From Pleurostoma richardsiae (lineage: Eukaryota; Ascomycota; Sordariomycetes; Calosphaeriales; Pleurostomataceae), in the NCBI GenBank assembly GCA_030052745.1, contig JANBVO010000010.1:496001-560000 (forward strand): a DNA stretch of 64,000 bases. The letters are read 5' to 3'. Of this stretch, positions 1-10,929 are shown piece by piece. The notes beneath the pieces are model-generated. The model saw only the letters and a program-made list of their open reading frames with translations. It had not been told where the DNA came from and searched no databases. The stretch's first letter is position 1. Each line of letters begins with the position of its first letter. Position numbers and translations under genes: made by a program.

Positions 1-1335
1 ATCGCGGCAGAGGTTAACCGGCCCCTCGGCCTCATGGAACGCCGGGAGCTCGAGGACAATGAACCCCTCAGCCGGCGCCGAGACCGCATCCAGGGCAAGG
101 AGGTCCCCGTGAGCATGTACCTGAACCCAGCCAGCGCCGCTAAGCGCGGCAGCACGCTCACCCTCGGCAATCTCATGAGTGGCGGCCGCGGCCAGTCCAG
201 CCCCGTTATTCCCGGAACCCAGCAGGACCAGGGCGCCGCGGAGGACGACGAGATTGAGGGCGAGACGCTCGGCGAGCGCATGCGCCGGCTCAGGGCCAAG
301 GATGAAGCCGAGAACCCGCTGCCGCGTACTCGCCCGGTCAGCAACACTTTCTCGGCCGAGCTGCTCAGCGTATTCGGCGACGATAAAGACAAGCGGGCCA
401 GCGGGGACAGCAAGAACACCCAGCCGCCCGCTGCCGGTGGCCCGCCGCCGCCTGAGGAGGAGGAGACCCTCGGCCAGCGCCGCCGGCGCCTGCAAGCCGA
501 GCGGGAGGCCCGCGAGCGCGAGATGGCCACCTCGTCCAACAGCAGCAACCGCGCCGCCGCCCTCAGCGCTCTGACGGGCGGGAGCGGTGGCGGCACTACC
601 CCGGCAGCAGCCCAGCCGGACCGGCTGTCCCGGCGGCTCAGCTTCGCCAACGTTCTTTCCGCCACGCCCGCCGGGGCCGCCGTGCCCGGCATGGACCCGC
701 GGGAGGCGGAGCGGCTGCGGCGCGAGGAGGAGGGGGCCCGAGCCGCGCGCGAGAAGGATGCCAAGATGGCCGCGTACCGGGCGCAGATGCCGGGGCAGCT
801 GAAGGAGGTCGGGACGGGCCTGGCGCGGCAGGGCGGGTTCCTCGGGGGCCGGTTCAACGACGGGAATGGGGGCGGTGGGGCGGGGCTGAGGGCCGTTAGT
901 AGCATGAGCGCGCTGGGTGCGGGTGGTGGGTATCCGCAGCAGCAGATGCAGATGCAGCAGCAGCAGCAGCAGCAGTACTACCAGCAACAGCTGTACCAGC
1001 AGCAGCAGTATCAGCAGCAGGGGCAGATGGGGATGATGGGCGGGTCTGGGTATGTTGCTGGAGCTGGGGTCGGGGCTGTGGGGATGCAGCAGTACCCGCA
1101 GTTCCGGCAGCAGCAGCAGCAACAACCCGTAATGGGCATGGGCATGGGAATGAACGGGGGGTATAACGGCGGCATGGTGGGTTATCCGGGTGCCTACGGT
1201 GCCGTGCCGAATGGTGCTTACGGGGCTGGGTATGCCGGCGTGCCGATGCCGATGCCGATGCAGATGCAGATGCCTGGGCAGCCGCAGGGCCAGATCGACA
1301 TGGTGGAGCGGTGGAGGCAGAGTGTCATGCCTTGA
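1..1335 (+). CDS. Q/M/G-rich uncharacterised protein, 3' part
   Basis: The reading frame is already open at base 1, so this is the 3' end of a gene that starts upstream; the first internal Met is at 34. It encodes 444 or more residues. Two related charged blocks, ETLGERMRRLRAK and ETLGQRRRRLQAER, are separated by a low-complexity linker, and a further charged stretch rich in Arg, Glu and Ala follows. The last third is low complexity: CAG-rich poly-Gln runs (about 938-1020 and 1110-1130), alternating Met-Gly, then Pro-Met and Gln-Met pairs before the stop. I do not recognise a named family. The composition suggests a disordered scaffold or RNA-associated protein, but that is only a guess. The poly-Gln tract is a potential length-polymorphic site. 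Confidence 0.75.
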   Translation: MAAEVNRPLGLMERRELEDNEPLSRRRDRIQGKEVPVSMYLNPASAAKRGSTLTLGNLMSGGRGQSSPVIPGTQQDQGAAEDDEIEGETLGERMRRLRAKDEAENPLPRTRPVSNTFSAELLSVFGDDKDKRASGDSKNTQPPAAGGPPPPEEEETLGQRRRRLQAEREAREREMATSSNSSNRAAALSALTGGSGGGTTPAAAQPDRLSRRLSFANVLSATPAGAAVPGMDPREAERLRREEEGARAAREKDAKMAAYRAQMPGQLKEVGTGLARQGGFLGGRFNDGNGGGGAGLRAVSSMSALGAGGGYPQQQMQMQQQQQQQYYQQQLYQQQQYQQQGQMGMMGGSGYVAGAGVGAVGMQQYPQFRQQQQQQPVMGMGMGMNGGYNGGMVGYPGAYGAVPNGAYGAGYAGVPMPMPMQMQMPGQPQGQIDMVERWRQSVMP

Positions 1336-2000
1336 TCGATGAGGCTAGGCTTACCTGCATCTTCTCTGGTCATTATCAAGTCCCTAAAGATTAGAGAGAG
1401 ATATTGGGAGACCGGCGCAGACATGCATACACATATAAACGGGATATTGGTGGACGGGTCGGTTCAGGACGCGGAGGGGAGCGAGCGAGTTGATTTCCCA
1501 TCTGTCTTGTCTTGTTTCGCATGGCATTGCGCGGGCGCTGGGCTTCTGCATCCATATAAGGCCATGTCATATTCATCCATCATCCATCTACCAACCCAGC
1601 GGCCATGAGGTTGGAGCGACTATCGAAGGGAGCATTAATACTCTTTACCTACATACCTAGTTAGGTACCTGGCCAGGCACGTAATGGGTGTCCTGGGCTC
1701 TTGATGGCACCTTAGATTGGCTGTATATGATACAATACAGCTCTTGTAATCCTGAGGATCTGGTTCATCTCCCTGTCGTCAATTATATCTGCCAACTGCG
1801 AATGGTACCGAGTCTCATCATCGTTAAGTTTGGGCAGGATGAACGTTTCGCCGAGACCGGCGCATGACGTCGCCCCTGTTTGTCTCCGGCAGGCAGCTAA
1901 TTGACCCTTATCTTTCGGGCCTCCCAAAGAGCTCCACGAGACCGTCCGTTCGACAACCATGACACGATAGCATGAACGGCGCCGCCGTATCGCAGCTACC
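1336..2000. other. intergenic region before the CLN3 gene
   Basis: No convincing gene. The open frames here lack homology or codon bias. Near 1650-1675 there is a cluster of AGGTACC/ACCTAG-type words, which recurs in other intergenic parts of the window. The last few hundred bases should hold the promoter of the downstream CLN3-like gene. Confidence 0.5.
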
Positions 2001-3466
2001 ATGAGTCGCTCGCCGTCCGCATCAGGGCTGCTCCCAATGCCGGGCAGCCCGTCGTCCTCCTGGGCGCTCTACAAGGCGCGATTCGCCAACGTCTTCCGCA
2101 ACGCCGACTCGTCTGTGCTGGTCGCCTTCTGGCTGTTCGGTACGAGGCCCTTCACCGACACCACAAGCCCCCTCCCCCTGCGCAAATCCGCTCTGCTAAC
2201 CCAAGGGCTCCTTTCCTTTTCCTCGCAGGTCTGATCAACAACGTTCTCTATGTCATCATCCTCTCCGCCGCGCAGGACCTCGTCGGCAACATCCCCAAGG
2301 GCGTCGTCCTCCTCGCCGACGTGCTGCCCTCCTTCCTGACGAAGCTCGTCGCGCCCTACTTCATCCACCGCGTCCCATACGCTGCGCGCGTGCTCGCCTT
2401 CGCGACACTCTCCTCCGCGGGGATGCTGCTCATTGCGCTCACACCGCCGACGCAGAGCGTCGCTGTCAAGCTTGTCGGTGTTGTGCTCGCCAGCCTGAGC
2501 AGCGGCGGCGGCGAGCTCAGCTTCCTGGGATTGACGCATTATTACGGGCACATGAGCCTAGCAGCCTGGGGGAGCGGCACGGGCGGCGCGGGGCTGGCGG
2601 GCGCCGGGTTGTATGTTGTCCTCACGGATTGGGTCGGGTTCAGCGTCAAGGGCAGCCTGCTGGCGTCGGCGTTCCTGCCGGTCGTCATGCTGGTGAGCTT
2701 CTTCGTGATCCTGCCCCACGGCCCGCTGCGCCAGGGCTCGGTGCTCAAAGAGTACGAGAGCCTCCCGGAGCGGGACCTCGAGGACGAGGATATCGAGGAG
2801 ATGCCGGTCGCCACCGCGTCGGCGAGTCTGCTTGCCCCTGGGCCGGCCGTCGCGGCGACGGCGTATTCGTCGTACCAGGAGCCGCCGCAGAAGGGTGCTG
2901 GGACGTTCGCTGCGAAGCTGACTAGGGTCAGGGCGCTGTTCTTCCCCTACATGCTGCCGCTGCTGGTGGTTTATATCGCCGAGTACACCATCAATCAGGG
3001 TGTCTCGCCGACCCTGCTCTTCCCGCTCGAGTCGTCGCCCTTCTCCGAGTATCGCGCCTTCTACCCCTTCTACGGCTTCCTTTACCAATTAGGTGTCTTC
3101 GTCTCGCGCTCCTCGACACCATTCTTCCGCGTCCACCACCTCTGGGCGCCGTCCCTCCTGCAGGTCGCTAATCTGGTCCTGCTTACTCTACACGCCCTGC
3201 TGGGCTTCATCCCCTCGGTTTATATTGTATTTTTGATTGTTTTCTGGGAAGGTCTGCTGGGCGGCGCGGTCTATGTAAACACCTTCGCGGAGATCATGGA
3301 GAAGGTGCCGGCGGCCGAGCGCGAGTTCAGCCTCAGCGCTACGTCTGTCAGCGACAGCGCGGGCATCTGCGTGGCCGGTTTCCTGAGCATGGCGATGGAG
3401 GTGTCGCTGTGTGATTGGCAGGTGCGGCACGGGCGGGACTGGTGCCGGAGAATCAAGCCCGCTTGA
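2001..3466 (+). CDS. BTN1: CLN3/battenin family vacuolar membrane protein
   Basis: Two exons, 2001-2139 and 2229-3466, give 458 residues. The intron starts GTACGA, ends CGCAG and splits a Gly codon. The product is a multi-pass membrane protein. The region around residues 45-70 ([19 protein letters not shown]) matches the first conserved block of CLN3, the C-terminus carries LCDWQV followed by GRDWCR, and an [10 protein letters not shown]-type loop lies in the middle. These are CLN3 hallmarks. Yeast Btn1 and human CLN3 act in the vacuole/lysosome membrane and affect luminal pH and basic amino-acid or glycerophosphodiester handling. An acidic cytosolic loop (about residues 230-270) is more variable. 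Length fits the family. Identity is secure; fine function is inferred from orthologues. Confidence 0.93.
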
Positions 3467-3653
3467 GGGAGTTTGGAGTCGAGAATTATTATAGATGTAA
3501 AGAATAGAGATGCTATCTAAATTTCAGAATAGGAGATCTGTCTAGGTATGGTATCACATGTCTAAATGCACGTCGCTTCTCGCTCTCATATGCTACGTCT
3601 CCCGTGCTCTCCTCGCTCTATGGTCGCTGAAATCTCATCGTGGTGAAAAGTTA

Positions 3654-4607
3654 TCATCGTCGCTCTTCGCACCGCCAATAATCCGTCCTGGGAACGACGT
3701 GCAACCGCGGCTTCGGGCCCGCACCGCCCACGTCGGCATCTGCCGCCTCGTCGAACGCCTCCCTGACGCGCGCCGCGATCCGCGTCACCTCCCGACGCTT
3801 GTGCCTCGCCGCGGCGCGGCGGGGCGTGCCGTCCGGCCAGGCGTGCTCGGAGAAGTCGATGACGAGGGTCAGCAGCTCGAGCCGGGGGAAGCGCCGCACG
3901 AAGGCGACGCCCTCGGCCACGGTGGTCTCGACCCAGCAGGGGCGCAGGCCCCAGTTCATGACCAGGCTGCGCAGCGGCAAGTAGGCGGCCATCTCTGCCT
4001 GCAGGATGTTGTCTGCGGGGGGTTAGTCAGTATACCTGCTGCCTCAGGGGCTCCCCGGGAATGGGGGATTGGGTGCTGTAGGGGTAGTAAACTCACATCC
4101 TCGCTGGATCCAGACCGAGTCCGTGGCCCAATTGACGTACACGCCGGCCTGCGCGCCGGTCTTGCCGTAAATGTCGACGACCTGGTGCTTGATGACGCGC
4201 CGGTCCCTGGGTTGCTCCTCTGGATCAGGGGTGAGAGAGTACCGACTCTCCCGGCAGGCCTGCAGCACGGCGGGAACGCGTCGTCGGAGGCCATACCTGC
4301 CCTTGTCGTTGTTCCAGATCCGGGGCACGACGACCGGTCCCGGCAGTGCTGCCTCCCAGATGCAGAGTCTCAGTTCGGCAGGGAGATCCTTGAACTGGGG
4401 AAAGGTGCGCTGGCGCGCTGCCTCTGCGTGCGCAGTGTGCGCATCATCGGTGAAGACGGAGACGATGTCATCACCGAATGGGTCCGTGAGAGCTCTGGCT
4501 CCCGGAGGAGCAGCTATGCCTCCATCTCGACGGGATTCCCGGCGGCGGCTTTTACCGCTCGTCAGAAGCCCGTGGTCCTTCTTCTCCCAAGGTTCGCCGT
4601 CGGGCAT
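3654..4607 (-). CDS. 2EXR-domain protein
   Basis: Two exons on the minus strand, 4607-4097 and 4012-3654, give 289 residues. The donor is GTGAGT, the acceptor CCGCAG, and the junction makes a Tyr codon. Residues 69-90 (FPQFKDLPAELRLCIWEAAL) are the defining N-terminal motif of the fungal 2EXR family, a large expanded group without known biochemical function. The rest follows the usual pattern: a segment about shrunken ACRESR, VYVNWATDSVWI, and a C-terminal block with SLVMNWG and LELLTLVID. A 397-codon open frame on the opposite strand (3558-4751) is a codon-bias shadow of this gene. Start chosen as the first Met before the motif. Confidence 0.85.
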
Positions 4608-5818
4608 CTGATCGTGCTTGTCCCTGTCCCTCTTGTTCCGGATGTATCATTCCTTTACCCTGTCTGGGCTTACCGAGCGAGAAGAAGCAGGAAAAAGATA
4701 TTTTTGGATAACGGGTCTAGCGGTTATATACTAGTCATTACGGCCCGATGACGATGGCAGCAGTATCAACAAATTCAAGGAGGATAGACAGATGATGGTG
4801 GCGAGATTTTGCAGGGAAATCGCCTTACACGTGTAAGTTGCTACGTGGGGGGTGTGCCAGTCAGGGATGCGAAGACGGGATGGCTATCTGTCAGCTCCAC
4901 CGCCTTCTCCCGAGCTGCAGTCTCTTTTACGTTGAGCGAGTCGAGCAGTCTTTTTTCTCGGTGAAAGAAGAGCGCTGAGTTGTCCAGCCCGCCTAGTGCG
5001 CGTTCTCTATCGGCCCTGCAAAGACGTGGCGGGACGCTTGGCTGAAGAAGTTTTTCTCGATGCCGCGCAGTGGGAAGCAGCCAAAGCACGGCAGACCAAT
5101 GCAGGCCAACTCCACTAATGCAGGGAGTCTCGCAATCCGGTTGGCGGCCGCTGGGCCACCCGCGAAGCCACAGAGTCAGTGTCCTCAACACTGTAGCAGG
5201 CGGCTCAATGGTCGCAGATAGGTGGTAGCTCTCTTGGCGGTGGAGATAACTCGGGGAGGACGACCATCGTAATCGCCCCCTTGATGAGGGAGCGGTGAAC
5301 ATTTCCGGCGCATCTACGAGCGGATTCCGCCGTCAAGTCCGACTTGTCAACAAATGCTCGCTACAACCTTGACTTCGTCTCCACGCTCCATTGATTGAGA
5401 GATTTGAGAGGCCAGCCAGGCCATATGCCCAGAATGTCATGATGCGTAATTCCAGTTACAATTAAACATACAATGCATGGTTTGACGAGACTATGCAGGT
5501 CTTAACAGCTGATTCTGGGCAGGTGGCTAGGCGAGAGGAACAATGACTAGCAGGCAGAGGTGATATCGTGACACATATCAACTATCAAGACGTCCAGACC
5601 TCCAGATCTCTCTATATGCATCTTCGGCTCCCTTGACGCCGGTCTTTTTTTATCGAGTAGTTTAGAGCAAGCGACGCATATACTGTTTACAGTGTTGCCG
5701 GTAGGAATTGCGCACTACGAAAACTACCTGAAGTAATAACATATTCACTTGGCAGATGTCATCACGAAGACATAAACAGAGAGGCATATGGCTAGAAGTT
5801 GTATATGGGTGACATAGA
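4608..5818. other. 1.2-kb region without a supported gene
   Basis: A 153-codon minus frame at 4841-5302 has no recognisable motif and odd composition, so I do not call it. The right part (5300-5800) is A+T-richer and has stops in all frames. It should contain the 3' ends or promoters of the flanking genes and otherwise nothing that I can identify. Confidence 0.45.
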
Positions 5819-6865
5819 CTAATCGTCAATTGGCAGAACTACTCTCACCCCGTCCGCAATCTGGCCTGATATCATTGTCAGTTAGCGAATCAATGCCATC
5901 CTCCGGGTCCATCTTACCTTCCAAGTAGCCAATGACTTGTTTATAGTCCTTGCACACTGATGAAACGTTAGCACGACGCCTGTAAGTGGACTACTAGGGG
6001 CTTCTTGGCCTCACCATGATGGCCATTCCAGCCGCCGTCGGCCGGTCCCATATCATCCGAGTCGGACGGCTCGTGAGGTTCCATGGCCAGATCCGCGGAG
6101 CACATGACGGCCTGGCGCATGTAGTCGACGCAGTGGAGGAAGTGAAAGTGGTAATCGTCTGGCAGGGCCGCACTCATGTTGGCAACCACGCCGGAGTAGA
6201 TGCGGGCCATCATATACTGGGTACACTATGAGTGGATAGACACTGAGATGAATCCATAACGAGCTTACCACGCAGTGCAGCTGATGAGTCATGGAGGTTG
6301 TGAAGAAAGTCTGATTCTCTGTGCCATACCCCGTACCAGCTGTGATACTGTCAGTTCTGTCCGCGACCACGTTCATACAGCTCCTTACCTGGCATCAGAG
6401 TGTTCCATAGAGCAAGCGTCTTGTCCTCGAAGAATTCTGAGGAGTTCATCGGAGAGAACGACATGTCCGCCTCAAACTTGACAATCTTCGTAGGGACTAC
6501 GAATTGTCAGCCGCCAATCTAGTTCCTCTCCATAAAACCTGGAAACACTGACACTGAGGACCGGCCCCTGAGTAGTCCCCGCCTACTTGCCATGAAGCTG
6601 ACGAAGCGTCTCTTCGCCGTTCCTGTAATAGAAGAAGCGCCAGCAATGCGACGATGACGAGCAGGAAGGCGGCATCGATGAGCCACCGATACGACCGCAG
6701 CGACATCAAGATTGTGCTCTTCCTTCTCTGCCGCCGATCTGTGCCTGATGGGTGCCACTGCTTCTCATCTCCCATGAGCGATTCGTCAACCTCCGTGTTC
6801 GACATTGACTCCTCCGGATCGTCCGTAATCGACACGGTATCGTACACATGGTGCTTGGAATCCAT
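5819..6865 (-). CDS. UstYa-like oxidase (DUF3328)
   Basis: Six exons on the minus strand: 6865-6553, 6496-6389, 6339-6269, 6216-6015, 5956-5918 and 5865-5819, giving 259 residues. Every junction keeps the frame and has GT-AG ends. The architecture is that of the UstYa/DUF3328 family: a cytosolic N-terminus, one membrane anchor (about residues 61-80), the WQVGGDYSGAGP block, the first HxxHC motif (HQLHC, 159-163) and the second (HFLHC, 189-193, followed by VDYMRQ). UstYa and relatives modify ribosomally made peptides (ustiloxin, phomopsin, asperipin) by oxidative cyclisation or hydroxylation, and the His/Cys motifs are essential there. I see no repeat-type peptide precursor nearby, so the substrate is unknown. 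The neighbour on the same strand is a glycosyltransferase-like gene. Confidence 0.92.
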
Positions 6866-7623
6866 CTTGGCTCTAATGTAAAGAGTGTAAAGACTGAAGA
6901 GTGGAAGTGAAATTTAATGCATATCGAGGCTACCAGTAGCCTAGGGAACCGCCAAGGTCCTCGGAAAATGTCAGGACTGGGCGCTCAGGGACTTTATCTG
7001 CTCTCACTACCCCGGAAATAGACCTGGCAAGACCTGCCGCACCTAGGTCCGTTTGGTCCACACTAGTAGGGGCTCTTGAAGACTTGAGACGAATCGCTTG
7101 CACGATATTGACCCCGGGCGGCGGCAGTCCAGAACGCTGAAACAGAGGCCTGGCGGCCCCTGGATGGCATATTGCCCCCCGCACACAATGTCCAGATTGC
7201 TTCGCGAAATGAGTAGAATCGACTTTCATTGCGAGAAATACACTTTAATCCAGATAGCAGCTTTCATATAAGAAGCCGGGCGCCAAGAGTTCTTGTTTGC
7301 GATCAACCCATCGCTACCGTAGATCCTTTGTGATATGGGGTTGTGGGCGTGCTCCGACGGTGTGTTTCAACCATACGTTTCAGGGGGGCCAAGGAGGTGG
7401 AGCAACTGACGACTGCCCACTTCATAAATGCGAACGGCGACATCCGGCTTTCAATTCACAAAAGAGACATGCGAAGGGGAAGAGGTAACAATTGGTAGAA
7501 CGTAATAGGGTCACCAGATGACGATTTTCCTGATTCAGAGTCTATGGGATATGGATATATCGCGGTAAAGCACCCGCAGGATAAACAAGAGGAAGCAATA
7601 GGCTGCGTTACCGGGACTGAGAA
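6866..7623. other. intergenic region between UstYa-like and glycosyltransferase-like genes
   Basis: About 0.76 kb. Two small frames (6930-7229 minus, 7297-7488 plus) show no domain, signal peptide or repeated Kex2-bounded core that would make a RiPP precursor. It likely contains the promoter of the UstYa-like gene and the 3' UTR of the next gene. Confidence 0.5.
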
Positions 7624-9012
7624 CTAAGGAAAGGAATCCATGATATCGTGGCCGTTAATAACCATCAGATTCGTGAGCATGTTCCCCTTGACGGCCATGT
7701 TGTCATGATACGACCGAGTCAGCCCGTGCTTCGAGCTGTTCGGGTAGATGTACGTCTCGAAGAAGTCGTGCTCGTCGTCGACCGTCCTCGCGAAGGCTAT
7801 CATGGAGGACATCGACGACATGATGACCCCAATGAAATACTTGGCCCCGACCAGCACCTGGTACTCGATGATGGCCTTCTGGTCGAACCTCTGGCTCTCC
7901 ACGATCTGGAGGTCGTCCGGCCGGTCCTCCAGCAGCCCCCACTTGTCATACACCTCGTACCCGAGCGGCTGCAGCATCTCGCGGAACGTCTGGATAGAGC
8001 CTCGGTCGCCGCAGCTCACGAACACCGTCCGCGTGCCCGAGCCGCCCGGGTGGGCCGCGATGTGCTCGATCGCCTCGACGTACTGCGCCATCTGCGTCTG
8101 GACGGTGCCGAAGCCCGCCGGCCAGTCGCTCTCGCCGCGCAGGTGCACGCCGATGAAGTCGCCGCCGCGCAGCTGCGGCCGCTCGAAGATGCGCATGCTC
8201 AGGTCCAGCAGCGTGCGGTTGAAGGGCAGCGCCCGGAACAGCGCCTTGCGGATCGTCCCTAGCTCGCCCGACTCCCGGTAGTTCCACCCGATGTACGTGT
8301 CGCCAAAGTCGATGACGAGCGGGTCCGTGGCGCTCACGTCGTTGACGCTCAGGTTCGCGTCCGCCAGCGCGGCGTCGACCAGGGTGTGGAAGCTCCCTGT
8401 GTGGTGCGACGCTTCGAGGTACCTTCTGAAGGGCACAGTGATGACCCTGTCGATCTCGGGCTTGTCCTCTGGCGGGCAGAATTCTACCTTCAACTGGGGG
8501 CATGCCGTCTGCATGGTGTCCTTGAGGGAGGCTATGTCCCACCATGTATCTGGGCAGTATGATCGATCGGTACCAGTGTTGACCAGATGGTTCGGATCTC
8601 TCGTGGCAATGGAAGGCAGGATGACGCCTGCGCCGGCATCGATCGCGAGTCGGACGCAGGTCTGGACGCGATTCCGCGCGTTGTTCAGGCCCATGCAGAA
8701 GGACTTCTTGTTAGGGCCGCATGCCGAGTGGCAGTGTACCCATAGCCCCTTGTGCCATGTCGTGTCGGCGCAGAGATCCTTGAGGCTTTCGAGCTCGACT
8801 TCGTGTGCGGTCTCCGGTTCAGCGACGGAGTCGGAGACGTCGTCGCCCTTGACTGTGTCGCTGTCAGCTCCTGAGAAGCCGAAGCGCCCCAAGGCGTCGC
8901 CGACGATGCGGTACGGAGCCGGCGCATCTCCCACGAAGAAGAGGACAACGTTGATGAGGAGAAGGCAGATAACGGTGTATCCCAAGCAGGACTGCCTGGA
9001 AATGCTCGCCAT
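7624..9012 (-). CDS. O-fucosyltransferase-like type II membrane protein
   Basis: An intron-free frame; I place the start at the Met at 9012 (MASISRQ), because it directly precedes an N-terminal anchor (about residues 9-27), giving 462 residues. The frame is open up to 9195, but that extension lacks features. The luminal part contains GVHLRGESDW (H290, R292, E294), the HxRxE/D signature of GDP-fucose protein O-fucosyltransferases and relatives, and a later FVSCGDRGSI segment typical of the donor-binding fold. Several conserved Cys lie at about residues 80-110 (LCADTTWHKGLWVHCHSACG). The protein is expected in the Golgi/ER. Donor and acceptor are unknown; fungi often carry such genes without a demonstrated substrate. 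Downstream neighbour on the same strand is the UstYa-like gene. Confidence 0.8.
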   Translation of the reverse strand: MASISRQSCLGYTVICLLLINVVLFFVGDAPAPYRIVGDALGRFGFSGADSDTVKGDDVSDSVAEPETAHEVELESLKDLCADTTWHKGLWVHCHSACGPNKKSFCMGLNNARNRVQTCVRLAIDAGAGVILPSIATRDPNHLVNTGTDRSYCPDTWWDIASLKDTMQTACPQLKVEFCPPEDKPEIDRVITVPFRRYLEASHHTGSFHTLVDAALADANLSVNDVSATDPLVIDFGDTYIGWNYRESGELGTIRKALFRALPFNRTLLDLSMRIFERPQLRGGDFIGVHLRGESDWPAGFGTVQTQMAQYVEAIEHIAAHPGGSGTRTVFVSCGDRGSIQTFREMLQPLGYEVYDKWGLLEDRPDDLQIVESQRFDQKAIIEYQVLVGAKYFIGVIMSSMSSMIAFARTVDDEHDFFETYIYPNSSKHGLTRSYHDNMAVKGNMLTNLMVINGHDIMDSFP

Positions 9013-10870
9013 GACTACGGACTCGACTTTGTGGGCTGGCCGCTGGTCTAGGCGATGGGTGACCGTGTCAGAGTGATGCCCGCCCGAAGGGTAATATGAA
9101 GACTCTAGAAAGGGCGAACAGGGACCTGGAATGCATGACGGGACTGTGGAATGGCCAAGGGCGATGAGAGTGATGGTGGGAGGTGTTCGGTACATACCAT
9201 ATTAAGTTGGTGATAGAAAGCTTAATGGGAGCCGGCGGGTACACGCCCGCTCTGGTCTGGACTCACCCTCCAGCCTGGGGCAAGTACACGTGTAAGTGTA
9301 ATCTAGAGCGACGATCGTCGTGGATTAGTGGCCATTGACTTGCCTCTTGGCTTCATAGCTCAGTGTCTCGTGTAACGACGATCCATCATGATGTGCGAGT
9401 GTGCTGCATGCATAGTAGATCCCCTATTTCCAAGGAGCTCCCCCTTGGAAATATGTCTCCTTGGCCCATTCTTGGTGAATCCTGCCCGTCATTCCCACAG
9501 ACGGAGGCTACCACTAATATCTTGTGCGACTGCCAGCCGTGTCTTGTTGTGTCTCACGAGCCCCTTAGGCGTAGTCCTCCAAGCCATTCCATGGGCGACA
9601 AAAGGCCTTCAAGTTCCGCGATAGTGTTAGCTAGAAGGCTGGCCTCGTCATCCTATATTAGCGTATGCACCTGCGCCTCATCCAGATGGTTGATGAGCAT
9701 GGCGTGTGCCTTCGAACCAACCAGGGGCCACTCTTAGCCGACGATGATGTGGTACCAATGTGTGTAGCCGACCCTGGTAAGGCAAGGGCCCCTTTCTTAT
9801 CCCTGGTTTCTGCGGATCAATGTTAGCCTTGCGTGCTGATCCGCCCTTGATCAATTGGTGGCGGTCTAGTCCTCGCAAGTAAGACATACTAAAAAGGACG
9901 GCCTCTCACCTATTCCAAAAGCATGTCGGGAAGCTATCCCTAAAACAGGACCTCGAGGTCTAGCCATCTGTTAAACGGAGCTCTCTAGTCAGCCCGCTGC
10001 AATGGTTGCCACATGCCGGTCTGTTTGACAGATTGTGGACTCGAACCAGCTAACAACTTAAGGGAGCTACATCTCAATAGACACTCTAGTAGTAGCAATG
10101 ATTTCGCAGCAGCGGTTTATTTCTCGCCGCTGACCTATCCTTCATCGAGATTCGCTAGAAACACGCGAGCAATTTCCACCTGCGACCCGTCAACGCTATT
10201 CGGTTTCAGCCAGCCTTCGACTGCTAGTTCGCCATGTCCTCCGCCATAGTACTACATTTTATGCCTCTACATATGGTCGCCTAGAGCCCGATAGATCTTT
10301 ATTATCAGCAGCACGAGACCCATTCGCTGGAACATTTCATAAGCTTACGATACAGCTCCCTGGTAGTCTCCGAGGGAGTTCGCTTCAACCATCCAGTCTT
10401 GCACTTCCGTAATCGTCTGTCGCCGCATTCTACAGCCACAATTGAATCCGGTGGAGAGCTGCAGAAATTGAAGTCGCGATGCAAACCCCAGCTCTTGTGC
10501 AGCAGCTTCCTCCAACGATCATGCGGGGTCTCAAAAGAAATGTCTACCATATTGTCCGATGTTTTCTACGTTGAAGACTAATCTCTAATTAGCTGACAAG
10601 ATATTGTCAGGTTAAATATCGCAGTGTGCGATTTATCTCCACCATCAATGCATGGTGGAAGAACTCGTGAAAGGAGCTGCTTCACGTTGAAATACTTTGT
10701 CTCTGTCTGAACTTGTCTTGATGCATAAATTTGTGTGAGTATTTGCTTCGGCTGACAAGCGTAAGAGTTTCTGATAAACTCTCCCTCTTAATAGATGCTA
10801 TGTCACTATGTTGATTCTTTTCGTGGAACATCGCCGCGAGAAGTCGGGAGATAAACCCAGATGAAGACAC
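9013..10870. other. 1.9-kb gene-poor region
   Basis: No gene is supported here. Open frames are short and unrelated to known families. A perfect 11-bp hairpin is reported separately at 9425-9453. Base composition becomes A+T-richer to the right, towards the decayed NLR gene, and parts of its lost 5' end may lie in 10600-10870. Confidence 0.45.
9425..9453. repeat. perfect 11-bp inverted repeat (hairpin)
   Basis: The arms 9425-9435 (TATTTCCAAGG) and 9443-9453 (CCTTGGAAATA) are perfectly complementary around a 7-nt loop (AGCTCCC). It sits in a gene-free stretch. It could be a transposon terminal fragment, a dyad binding site or a structured RNA, but nothing nearby decides between them. Confidence 0.7.
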
Positions 10871-10929
10871 ATCATCCATGAAAATGGAGCATACCTTTGT
10901 GAGGATCAGGCGAAGATATCTTCCGGTAC

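Noticed and set aside
3558-4751. 397-codon plus-strand open frame
   Set aside because: It lies antisense to the 2EXR gene, whose spliced product has a clear family motif; the plus frame has none.
4841-5302. 153-codon minus frame
   Set aside because: No motif, unusual composition, and no supporting promoter or homology.
6930-7488. candidate RiPP precursor next to the UstYa-like gene
   Set aside because: Small frames here lack a signal peptide, repeated cores and Kex2-type KR sites.
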